Source: Porticoccaceae bacterium
GTDB taxonomy: Bacteria; Pseudomonadota; Gammaproteobacteria; Pseudomonadales; Porticoccaceae
Reading direction: 5' to 3'
Assembly: GCA_028822945.1 (NCBI GenBank)
Contig: JAPKCN010000117.1
Span: forward strand, 1 to 6,352
DNA: 6,352 nt
The notes under the pieces are model-generated. The model was not told where the DNA came from. It saw only the letters and a list, made by a program, of their open reading frames with translations, and searched no databases. Below are positions 1 to 6,352 of this stretch, piece after piece. The position numbers and the translations under genes were made by a program. Position 1 is the first letter of the stretch. Each line of letters opens with the position of its first letter.

Positions 1-1492
1 GCATCGAATTGGGAAAAGTCACAGGGGCATCCGAGTGAATAGAAAACTTCATATCCCGAGCCACCAGCCAGCCAGTCGGCGAGATATTCGCGGCGCGTGT
101 TGGCCCCGCGACAGAATCTCTGTGCCAATCGCCCCAGTAAAAAGTGTGCATCGGATACAGTGCTGGAAATATATCTAATCCATGCAACTGCTCGACCTGG
201 TCCTTGCGGAGGTACTGGCCATGAATTAGAACCGTGCGACGATCATCTCCCGGGTGCAAGCGACGGGCCACTTTTACTGATGCGAGCAACTGATCAATAG
301 CGGCATCACCATTGGCATGCGCCAGAACCTGCCAGTTATTGCGGTAGGCGAGCGTTAGCCATTCATGCGCCTCGGCATCTGAAAAAGCGCCATAACCGAC
401 ATAGCCATCATCCTGATTAGCGGGCGGTTGGTGGTAGGGCTGGCCAAACCAAGCGGTTTTACCTTGCGGCGAGCCGTCGAAACTGAGTTTAATGCCCCCG
501 ATACGGAAGTTGTCGGCGTAACTGCGCGCATGCAGTGGCCCATAGATAAGCGAGTTATCATCGACCATGGTCAAATCGGGATAGGCAACCACATCGACAT
601 CAAATGCTTGGGCTGTCGCTAATGCCGCCAATCTTTGTAAGGTCGCAGGATCGGTGCGGCCATCCTGAATAGTAGTAAATCCATTTGCGGTGTAAAGCGC
701 CTCGCCGGCCTTAAACGAAGCCAAATATTGAGCTGATGAAAACTCTGGCAGCAAGCCAAAAAGTGCAGAAAAATGCGCTGTTTCCTGCAGTACACCGCTC
801 GGTGTCACGCCATCTGCACGACGCTCAATAACACCACCGGTGGGGTTGGGCGAGCGACTGGTAATACCCAGCATTGCGAGTGCTTTGCTATTGTATACAC
901 CGAGGTGCCAGGACTGATGAACGGCGATCACCGGGATCTCGATCGATATTGCGTCTAATTCCTCGCGGGTAGGATGCCGTCGCTCGACTAGCTGCGAGTC
1001 GTCGTAATTGACACCCAAAACTAAACCGTGATCTTTGACTAATGTCGAGTCGGCTAAATAATCGCGCAGCACTGACTGCAAGGTGGCGATATCAACAACG
1101 GGACCATCGGGTGCTGCCATTAAATTCGCCGCTACCGCCTGTATCGCCACCGCAGATAGATGGCTGTGAGCGTCGACAAATCCCGGCAGTAGAGTTTTAC
1201 CCTTTAAATCAACCACCCTGGTGTTGTCGCCACGATACTTTTGTATTTGACGATCTGAGCCCAGGGCAAGAATGCGCCCATCGGCGACGGCTATCGCCTG
1301 GACGGTACCGCGACTATCTTCAACAGTCACCACCTGCCCATTGAGATAGATACTGGTGGCTTGACTGACTGTCCCTCGGTCGCGGCACGCCGCCAGCGCA
1401 ACGAGCGCAACGAGCGCAACGAACACTGTAGCCCCTCGCGAAAAGTATCTTTGGTAGTCATCTACGGCAACTCTAAGTCTATATAACGCCAT
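1..1492 (-). CDS. YtcJ-like amidohydrolase (Amidohydro_3), putative lipoprotein, C-terminus off the window edge
   Basis: A metal-dependent hydrolase of the amidohydrolase superfamily, YtcJ/Amidohydro_3 group, whose members cleave amide-type bonds of N-substituted substrates; the substrate here cannot be read. The frame is open for 497 codons to the left edge with no stop. Counting from the ATG at 1492: a hydrophobic VAL-rich stretch ends in a lipobox LAAC (Cys36), then a short beta-type N-terminal segment and GFVDAHSHL with the metal-binding pair His109/His111. Next come GIKLSFDGS (Lys335, typical position of the bridging lysine), HANGDAAID (His392), LIHGQ (His424) and SDAPV (Asp488, the family's metal/catalytic Asp). 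The stretch around MHTFYWGDWH and ISPTGW is also typical of this subgroup. Probably 50 to 90 residues are missing. The start is uncertain: ATG 1492 has AGGG 8 bases upstream and supplies arginines before the hydrophobic core; GTG 1426 has a stronger GAGGGG 5 bases upstream but no positive n-region. Export and lipidation are inferred, giving a periplasm-facing membrane location. Confidence 0.9.
   Translation of the reverse strand, partial: MALYRLRVAVDDYQRYFSRGATVFVALVALVALAACRDRGTVSQATSIYLNGQVVTVEDSRGTVQAIAVADGRILALGSDRQIQKYRGDNTRVVDLKGKTLLPGFVDAHSHLSAVAIQAVAANLMAAPDGPVVDIATLQSVLRDYLADSTLVKDHGLVLGVNYDDSQLVERRHPTREELDAISIEIPVIAVHQSWHLGVYNSKALAMLGITSRSPNPTGGVIERRADGVTPSGVLQETAHFSALFGLLPEFSSAQYLASFKAGEALYTANGFTTIQDGRTDPATLQRLAALATAQAFDVDVVAYPDLTMVDDNSLIYGPLHARSYADNFRIGGIKLSFDGSPQGKTAWFGQPYHQPPANQDDGYVGYGAFSDAEAHEWLTLAYRNNWQVLAHANGDAAIDQLLASVKVARRLHPGDDRRTVLIHGQYLRKDQVEQLHGLDIFPALYPMHTFYWGDWHRDSVAGPTRAANISPTGWLVARDMKFSIHSDAPVTFPNSM
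1395..1421 (-). repeat. Perfect 9-bp x 3 tandem repeat in the signal sequence
   Basis: Three exact copies of agcgcaacg (plus strand) lie head to tail at 1395-1403, 1404-1412 and 1413-1421. Read in the amidohydrolase frame they encode Val-Ala-Leu three times, forming the hydrophobic core just before the lipobox LAAC. The unit length is a multiple of three, so gain or loss of a copy would change the length of the hydrophobic core without shifting the frame. Confidence 0.9.
1432..1437 (-). promoter_or_regulatory. Candidate ribosome binding site for the alternative GTG start of the amidohydrolase
   Basis: On the minus strand GAGGGG lies 5 bases before a GTG at 1426-1424, in frame with the amidohydrolase. 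It is a better Shine-Dalgarno match than the AGGG at 1504-1501 before the ATG at 1492. It leaves the start undecided, because starting at the GTG would give a signal peptide with no positively charged n-region. Confidence 0.4.
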
Positions 1493-1752
1493 CCGATTTA
1501 CCCTAAGTTACGAATTGTTAAGCCGATCAACGAATTCGCGGTAATTGCGAACCCTCCCTTAAAGTAGCGTACACACCGTCGAGGATCGCTTCAACTGGCA
1601 ACGCACAAGAACTGTGTATTTTTTTTCGCAGAGAAAGCTGGCGGCTATATAGGTGCCAAGCAACTAATATCCCTAAATTATTCACTCTGTTGGCACCACC
1701 TTGAACGACTCGGCGATCGCTCACCGGCGATAAACTTTGCGGGTATTGCGCT

Positions 1753-2454
1753 TCACTCCCGCCAACGCAACAACCTGAGCTTTGGCAACCCGGTAGCGTC
1801 CACGTCTACCAACAGGTTGTTATAACAATACAGAACTTCTAAGGCAGTCAATGAACCTAGATCTAACTTAGTCAACTGGTTGCCATAACAATAAAGCGCC
1901 TCCAGCTTTGGCGTCACCGAAATGTCCAGTTGCGTCAATCGATTGTCACTGCAGTAGAGAATTTCCAAATCCGGTGTTACCGACACATCTAAAGCAGTGA
2001 GTTGATTGGCTCGACAACTGAGCATTTGTAACCCAGTAACGGGAGATAAATCGAGCTCTGTGAGGTGATTGTTGTAACACAGCAGTTCTATCAAGCTACC
2101 TATGTTTGACAACTCGAGGCTCGTCAGGTGATTGTTATAACACCACAACCGCTTTAGCTGCGGTGTATGCGTTAAATCTAATCGGACAAGGGCATTGTGG
2201 CTACAATACAAATCCTGCAGCAGTGACTGCACCGACAGGTCAAGCGCAGTTAAATGGTTGTTAAAACATTGTAAAACCCTGAGTTCAGACGCGCCGGCGA
2301 GATCCAGTGTAGTCAGCTGGTTATCGCTACAATTGAGGTAGCGCAAATCCGGATAGAGCGAAATATCCAGTTCTCGCAACCCGCAACCGCTGACATCTAG
2401 CTCAGTTTGTGTTGCAGTGGCTCTTTTTTTAGATTGCCGTTCGCGCTTATACAT
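1753..2454 (-). CDS. Leucine-rich repeat protein, ten 21-residue repeats
   Basis: A 233-residue protein consisting almost only of leucine-rich repeats with the pattern LxxLxCxxNxLTxLDLSxxxx. This resembles the bacterial 21-residue IRREKO-type LRR class, in which each repeat is a nested 10+11 unit. Repeats run from about residue 26 to the C-terminus with no insertion or deletion. Cys occupies the same place in nine consecutive repeats (42, 63, 84, 105, 126, 147, 168, 189, 210), and the tenth has Trp231. The N-terminus is basic (MYKRERQSKKR) and has no hydrophobic signal, membrane segment or second domain, so a cytosolic binding scaffold is inferred; the partner is unknown. ATG 2454 is chosen; an in-frame TTG at 2475 adds seven residues, and neither has a clear ribosome binding site. 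An in-frame TAA lies a few codons upstream of the TTG, so the protein does not extend far. It is divergent to the aldehyde dehydrogenase; no functional link is visible. Confidence 0.85.
   Translation of the reverse strand: MYKRERQSKKRATATQTELDVSGCGLRELDISLYPDLRYLNCSDNQLTTLDLAGASELRVLQCFNNHLTALDLSVQSLLQDLYCSHNALVRLDLTHTPQLKRLWCYNNHLTSLELSNIGSLIELLCYNNHLTELDLSPVTGLQMLSCRANQLTALDVSVTPDLEILYCSDNRLTQLDISVTPKLEALYCYGNQLTKLDLGSLTALEVLYCYNNLLVDVDATGLPKLRLLRWRE
1756..2379 (-). repeat. LRR-coding array, period 63 bp
   Basis: About ten tandem 63-base units encode the 21-residue repeats of the LRR protein. The units have diverged at DNA level but stay in exact register: the LxC codon recurs every 63 bases. 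The most alike parts are those encoding YNNHLT and LYCYxN. This is a protein-coding repeat and not a CRISPR, since there are no unique spacers between copies. Confidence 0.85.
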
Positions 2455-2655
2455 GTGCGAATATATGATCGCCAAGTCTGACGGTCGACGCCTTTATAAT
2501 CCGCTTCAATTCTTTAAAGTTCATTTGCGCATGATACCTAATCGCCGACCCTTCTGACATCGGTAAACCAAAATCTCCGCTAGGCAGTTGGCTACTTGAA
2601 TTTAGTTTGGGATTTATACTACATTAGAGGCACTCGTCAAGACCATAAAATTGAT

Positions 2656-2660
2656 AAGGA
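2656..2660 (+). promoter_or_regulatory. Ribosome binding site of the aldehyde dehydrogenase
   Basis: AAGGA lies 8 bases before the ATG at 2669. It fixes that ATG as the start rather than the TTG at 2651, which would place the ribosome binding site inside the gene. A TATACT resembling a -10 box is at 2615-2620, but no good -35 sits at proper spacing; TTGAAT at 2596-2601 is only 13 bases away. The translation signal has thus survived although the gene is broken. Confidence 0.6.
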
Positions 2661-2668
2661 AAGCGCCT

Positions 2669-4189
2669 ATGTTGTATGCCATGCCCAATACCGATAACGC
2701 ACTTTATACCTTTAGCCCGCGTTACGAAAACTACCTAGGTGGCGCGTGGACTGCGCCTGCCAAAGGGGAATATTTTGACAATCTATCTCCCATTAATGGC
2801 AACCTATTGTGTCGCGTCGCGCGCTCCAGCTAGGTCGACTTAGATCTAGCTCTTGACGCCGCGCGAGCGGCTGCGGATGCCTGGGGCAGTACCTCAGTGA
2901 CCGATCGTTCCAACTTACTGCTAAAAATTGCCGATCGCATCGAGGCTAATCTAGAATTACTCGCCTATGTTGAAACCTGCGACAACGGCAAAAGTATTCG
3001 CGAAACACTAAATGCAGATATTCCCCTACTGGGTGATCACTTCCGGTATTTTGCCGGCTGTCTACGCGCCCAAGAAGGCAGTTCTGCCGACATTGACGCC
3101 AACACCATGTCCTACCATTTCCATGAGCCTCTGGGCGTGGTTGGGCAAATCATTCCCTGGAACTTCCCCCTGTTAATGGCCGGTTGAAAACTCGCTCCTG
3201 CACTTGCCGCAGGCAATTGTGTGATTCTCAAACCCGCCGAACAAACGCCTTGTTCGATCTTGATTTTGATGGAGCTAATCTGCGATTTACTACCCGCAGG
3301 TGTGGTCAATATTCTCAATGGCTACGGCTCGGAAATCGGCGAGGCGTTGGCCAGCAGCACTCGAATCGCCAAAATTGCCTTTACTGGATCGACCCCAGTA
3401 GGTCATCTGATCCTGCGCAATGCGGCCAAAAATCTGATCCCCTCGACCGTCGAGCTCGGCGGTAAATCGCCAAATATCTACTTCGAAGACATCATGCAGC
3501 AAGAGAGTAGCTTTATCGACAAGTGTGCCGAGGGTCTATTGCTGGGGTTTTTTAACCAGGGTGAAGTCTGCACCTGCCCGTCGCGAGCGCTCGTTCAGGA
3601 GAGTATTTATGACGAGTTTATTGGCAGGGTATTAGAGCGCGCCAAGGGTATTGTGCAGGGCAATCCTCTAAACACCGACACCATGGTCGGGGCGCAAGTC
3701 TCGGAGGAACAGTTTAACAAGGTTATGAGCTATATGGATGTAGCGCGCAGTGAGAACGCCGAGTTCTAAATGGGCGGGCAGGCAGCCGCCGTCGATAGCG
3801 AGCTGGCGGGCGGGTTTTATGTGCAGCCGACTCTGTTAGTGGGCGACAACAGCATGCGTATTTTTCAGGAGGACATCTTTGGCCCAACCTTAGGCATCAC
3901 CACTTTTAAGGACGAAGCGGAGGCATTGGCGATCGCCAACGACACCGAATTTGGTCTCGGTGCCGGTGTCTGGACGCGCGATAGCAATCGCGTATTTCGT
4001 ATGTCGCGCGGCATCAAGGCCGGCCGCGTTTGGGTGAACTGCTACCACGCCTACCCCGCACACGCCGCTTTTGGGGGCTATAAAAAATCCGGTATTGGCC
4101 GCGAAACGCATAAGATGGCTCTGGGACACTATCAACAGACGAAAAATGTGCTCATCAGCCACGACATCAACCCGCTCGGATTCTTTTAA
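2669..4189 (+). pseudogene. aldB: AldB/ExaC-type NAD(P)-dependent aldehyde dehydrogenase, interrupted by three in-frame stop codons
   Basis: Intact members oxidise aldehydes such as acetaldehyde to the acid with NAD(P)+ in the cytosol. From ATG 2669 to the final TAA there are 506 codons in one frame, about the length I recall for this family, so there is no net indel. Three codons are stops: TAG at 2831-2833 (codon 55), TGA at 3185-3187 (codon 173) and TAA at 3767-3769 (codon 367). Codon 173 falls where relatives have Trp in MAxWKLAPAL (TGG to TGA). Codon 367 falls where relatives have Leu before a GG pair (TTA to TAA). Codon 55 falls where relatives vary (CAG or AAG to TAG). All else is recognisable: PWNFP with Asn165, KPAEQTP with Lys188, FTGSTPVG (238-245), ELGGKSP with Glu262, GEVCTCPSR with nucleophile Cys301, and EDIFGP (401-406), ending in LGFF. 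Translation from the start would give only 54 residues, ending before the catalytic domain. No terminator hairpin is apparent before the convergent permease. Sequencing error is unlikely to make three separate nonsense substitutions. Confidence 0.9.
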
Positions 4190-4307
4190 GTGGTGTGCAA
4201 CTAGCCTAGAGTCAAACCGCTCGCAAGTCACGGGGTGGCGAATGGTTTTCCTATTCGGAGACCGCTATCAATACCGTCGGTTAAGGATGTTGCTGCGTCG
4301 GCTTTGA

Positions 4308-5339
4308 TTAATCCAATGGCATCTCAGCGGCGCCTAACATAGTCCCGATCCAGCGAGTTTCCGCTTGGCTCTCGAGGCCAATTTTGAGCATGATAGTCAA
4401 CGGAATCGATAACAGCATACCGACTGGGCCGAGCACCCAACCCCAGAGCACAAGCGAGACAAATACCACGAGCGGCGAAAGATTCAAGCCGCGGCCCATC
4501 CAGCGCGGCTCAATCACATTGCCCATCACCATATTAACGACGACAAAACCAGCCAATGCTAGGGCCGCGGAACCGAAACCAAGTTGGATAATTGCCAACA
4601 ACACCGCTGGCACAGCGGCGATTACGGAGCCTACTGCTGGCACAAAATTGAGTAAAAATGTCAGCAATCCCCACAAAACTGCGTAGTCGACCCCAAGAAT
4701 CGACAACCAAATGAAAATAACCAAACCAGTAATCAGGCTAATGGAAGTTTTGATCACCATATAGCTATTGACACTTTTCGTGAAGGTTTCAAGCCATTGA
4801 CTTGAACTTTTTGGCCCGCGCGCCCGAGTCAGTTTTTCGGCAAATCCGGTATTTTCGGCGAGGATAAAAATAACCGTCAGCAGGATCATCATGCCATCAG
4901 TCATAACATTTCCAAAAGACGCCAAGGTATTTGCTACTAAGGCCATCAGGGCACCGGGATCAAAACTGTTTTGCCACTGCTCGGCACTGACGACGATACC
5001 GCGCTCGGTCAGCCACTGCTGAAACCCACTACTTAAAGCGCCAAGTTTACTCGAGTACTCGGGTAGGTCCTGTCGAAAGTTGGCCAGTGCCGATCCCATG
5101 ACCGCGCCCAGCAAAAAACCAACTGACAGCATCAATAAGACCACCACTAAAATCGCCAAACTGTTGGGCACCCCGCGCCCACGCAACCATGACACCAGCG
5201 GCGCAACCACCATCGCGATAAATACTGCTAAAATAAAAGGCACAATCAACGTATCGGCCATCTTCAACCCAGCGACAATAATTGTGAAGGCCGCTAGGGT
5301 CACTAAAAGTCGTGCGATCGGCGAGGCATTATTAGGCAT
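4308..5339 (-). CDS. AI-2E family transporter (PerM/TqsA-like permease)
   Basis: An integral inner-membrane protein of the AI-2E/PerM family. Members have been linked to autoinducer-2 export or to ion/proton antiport, and the substrate cannot be told here. The 343 residues show paired N-terminal helices (about 9-26 and 31-51), a third (59-86), a polar extracytoplasmic stretch (87-143) and a helix at 144-162. A charged segment (163-190) follows, then C-terminal helices at about 197-215, 217-234, 236-253, 257-274 and a long hydrophobic stretch at 287-317. Family hallmarks are present: NFVPAVGS (231-238), NVIEPRWMGRGLNLSP (274-289) and LGPVGMLLSIPLT (303-315). Length is normal for the family and no lesion is seen. 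Two ATGs lie two codons apart, at 5345 and 5339. The GGAG at 5350-5347 is 1 base from the first but 7 from the second, so 5339 is preferred. It is separated from the upstream TauE-like pseudogene by about 170 bases with its own promoter-like sequence, so it is probably monocistronic. Confidence 0.92.
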   Translation of the reverse strand: MPNNASPIARLLVTLAAFTIIVAGLKMADTLIVPFILAVFIAMVVAPLVSWLRGRGVPNSLAILVVVLLMLSVGFLLGAVMGSALANFRQDLPEYSSKLGALSSGFQQWLTERGIVVSAEQWQNSFDPGALMALVANTLASFGNVMTDGMMILLTVIFILAENTGFAEKLTRARGPKSSSQWLETFTKSVNSYMVIKTSISLITGLVIFIWLSILGVDYAVLWGLLTFLLNFVPAVGSVIAAVPAVLLAIIQLGFGSAALALAGFVVVNMVMGNVIEPRWMGRGLNLSPLVVFVSLVLWGWVLGPVGMLLSIPLTIMLKIGLESQAETRWIGTMLGAAEMPLD

Positions 5340-5346
5340 CGGCATA

Positions 5347-5350
5347 CTCC
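5347..5350 (-). promoter_or_regulatory. Ribosome binding site deciding the start of the AI-2E family permease
   Basis: GGAG on the minus strand ends 7 bases before the ATG at 5339 and only 1 base before the ATG at 5345. The spacing favours the downstream ATG. Confidence 0.6.
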
Positions 5351-5362
5351 GGCGGTTACGTC

Positions 5363-5391
5363 AATAAAGTATCGTAAGTGTAGCCGATCAA
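5363..5391 (-). promoter_or_regulatory. Possible sigma-70-type promoter for the AI-2E family permease
   Basis: On the minus strand TTGATC (5391-5386) and TTTATT (5368-5363) are 17 bases apart. Each matches four of six consensus bases, and the pair lies 24 bases upstream of the preferred ATG. The match is modest and the assignment rests on spacing and position. Confidence 0.3.
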
Positions 5392-5516
5392 CTGCAGTTT
5401 GGGTGCTATTCATGCTGGAAAATAATAGCTGTTTGACAATTACTCAGAGGCGAACCAGTGCAAGCTGATAACAGAGCTGGTGGCGCCCCTGATACGCTAC
5501 AAATTGAGCGCTATGC

Positions 5517-6289
5517 TCAGGGCTGCAGTAATAATTTTAGCGCGACCGATAGGGTAATTAGTGCAATCATCGGCTGTACCAGAACGATACCGCGGTTGAT
5601 CACCAAACCGGAGCCAATGCGCGCGCCGATCATTTGAGCTACGCCCATAGCGATAACCAAGGTCCATATCACCCCGCCACTGAGAATAAAGAGTAACGCT
5701 GAAATAGCATTTATGGTAAGAATCAATAACTTGGTTTCGGCGGTCGCGCGAAGTAAGTTGTGGCCGAGTAAAAAACCAGCAAAAACGGTAATATTGAGCC
5801 AGAGGCAGGACCAAAAAAACCACCATAGAAACCCATTCCAAGGGCAGCGGTACAGGCAAATTGCCGACGGCTGAGTTTCGCTGGATAATTACGGCCATCC
5901 AATTTTGGTGCCAGTAAAAAGTAAACACCCAACAAAACCAGTAAAAATGGAAGCAAGCGCATCAGCAAGTCGTTCGACAGCCTTTGCACGCAGAGAGTTC
6001 CGAGTGCTGAGCCAGTCATTGCCGCCGCTAAAGCGGGCAATAGTGGCGCGATTTTAAGATAACCGTGACGCCGCAAATTAGCGACTGAACTGATCGTGCC
6101 CATGGCACTTTGAACTTTGTTTGTAGTCAGCGGTGGAAGTCCTGCCCACAAGAGTGCCGGCAACGTCAGTGATCCGCCGGACCCGGCAATTGACGAGATT
6201 AATCCAGCAAAAAAAGCCACGCATATAAGCAGTAAAATCGTGGTAGTTGAAAGATCTATGAGCGCATCATCAACTCCAGTTAAGGCCAC
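5517..6289 (-). pseudogene. TauE/SafE family permease (YfcA-like), split by a one-base frameshift near 5753
   Basis: Intact members are inner-membrane permeases of about 250-260 residues, proposed to move sulfite, organosulfur anions or other small anions. The first part (from GTG 6289) shows AGLISSIAGSGGSLTLP, GLPP followed by TNKVQS, and in its second half GFYGGFFGPASGS, the repeated TauE signature, with several hydrophobic helices. At codon 179 (TAC, 5755-5753) the frame breaks and runs to a stop at 5723. In the next frame from 5753 the expected continuation appears (LRATAETKLLILT, then GVIWTLVIAMG and IGARIG) and ends at 5517. Joined, the product is about 257 residues, the family's usual length. 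Loss of one C from an ancestral TACCTTCGC explains it. Unrepaired, the last 78 residues (the final helices) are lost. The start is weak: GTG in a T-rich stretch without a ribosome binding site, with TGA four codons upstream. A single-base sequencing or assembly error remains possible. Confidence 0.85.
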
Positions 6290-6352
6290 AAAAAGTAATC
6301 AAAAAAATAATTAAGTTTGCGCTCACTATCGCTTACATCTAAACTTGGTCGG

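Noticed and set aside
1042..1344. 100-codon plus-strand open frame, with several other plus-strand frames between 97 and 958
   Set aside because: They lie antisense to the continuous amidohydrolase frame, which has all family motifs; their translations are low-complexity and unrecognisable.
1596..1628. Weak hairpin (CACA/TGTG) followed by eight T on the plus strand, resembling a terminator
   Set aside because: The stem is only 4-5 bp and no plus-strand gene ends there.
1652..1697. Inverted repeat ggtgccaa / ttggcacc with a 30-base gap
   Set aside because: An 8-bp stem with this spacing is expected several times by chance in 6 kb, and no T-run follows in a useful direction.
1527..1724. 65-codon minus-strand open frame in the gap between the LRR protein and the amidohydrolase
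   Set aside because: No recognisable motif and no convincing ribosome binding site; the gap otherwise shows nothing I can name.
3185..3187. The internal TGA as selenocysteine or a reassigned codon
   Set aside because: The position is Trp in relatives and not a catalytic Cys, and the same gene also contains in-frame TAG and TAA.
3890..4231. 113-codon minus-strand frame antisense to the aldehyde dehydrogenase end
   Set aside because: The opposite strand encodes well-conserved dehydrogenase motifs, so this is a shadow frame.
4384..4686. Plus-strand frames at 4384-4686 and 5080-5367 opposite the AI-2E family permease
   Set aside because: They are Thr/Pro/Asn-rich antisense shadows of a hydrophobic membrane protein.
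5433..5438. Exact TTGACA (-35 consensus) on the plus strand
   Set aside because: No -10 at 16-18 bases and no plus-strand gene downstream.
5745..5761. Programmed -1 frameshifting in the TauE-like gene
   Set aside because: The junction (TTACTTCGC) is not a slippery heptamer, and family members are single-frame, so a deletion is simpler.
5497..5928. 143-codon minus-strand frame overlapping the TauE-like gene
   Set aside because: It is a third frame over the pseudogene; the translation is rich in rare residues and lacks membrane helices or motifs.

Overview
The window reads as a piece of a mid-GC proteobacterial chromosome, most likely from a gammaproteobacterium. The support is an AldB/ExaC-type aldehyde dehydrogenase, a lipoprotein-like YtcJ-type amidohydrolase, a TauE/SafE permease and an AI-2E-type permease, with Shine-Dalgarno-like sites before several starts. 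There is no RNA gene, CRISPR array, transposase or integrase, and I see no phage or defence cassette. The taxonomic assignment is inference from gene content only.

Layout. Positions 1-1492 (minus) hold most of a metal-dependent amidohydrolase with a lipoprotein-type signal; its C-terminus lies beyond the left edge. A gap of about 260 bases without a convincing gene follows. Positions 1753-2454 (minus) encode a protein made almost entirely of ten 21-residue leucine-rich repeats. From a shared upstream region of about 200 bases an AldB-type aldehyde dehydrogenase runs the other way (2669-4189, plus). It keeps full family length and all catalytic residues but has three in-frame stop codons, one each of TAG, TGA and TAA, so it is a pseudogene. 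It converges on an AI-2E/PerM-family permease (4308-5339, minus), which looks intact. Last is a TauE/SafE-family permease (5517-6289, minus), split by a one-base frameshift near 5753.

The genes do not form an obvious pathway or operon: the minus-strand genes are separated by gaps of about 170 to 260 bases and encode unrelated functions. The main message is gene decay. Two of five genes are broken by different kinds of lesion (three nonsense substitutions in one, one indel in the other), while their neighbours are open throughout. I found no convincing new multi-gene system. The most distinctive items are the triple-nonsense but indel-free dehydrogenase, the perfectly periodic cysteine-ladder LRR protein, and an in-frame 9-bp tandem repeat inside the amidohydrolase signal sequence.
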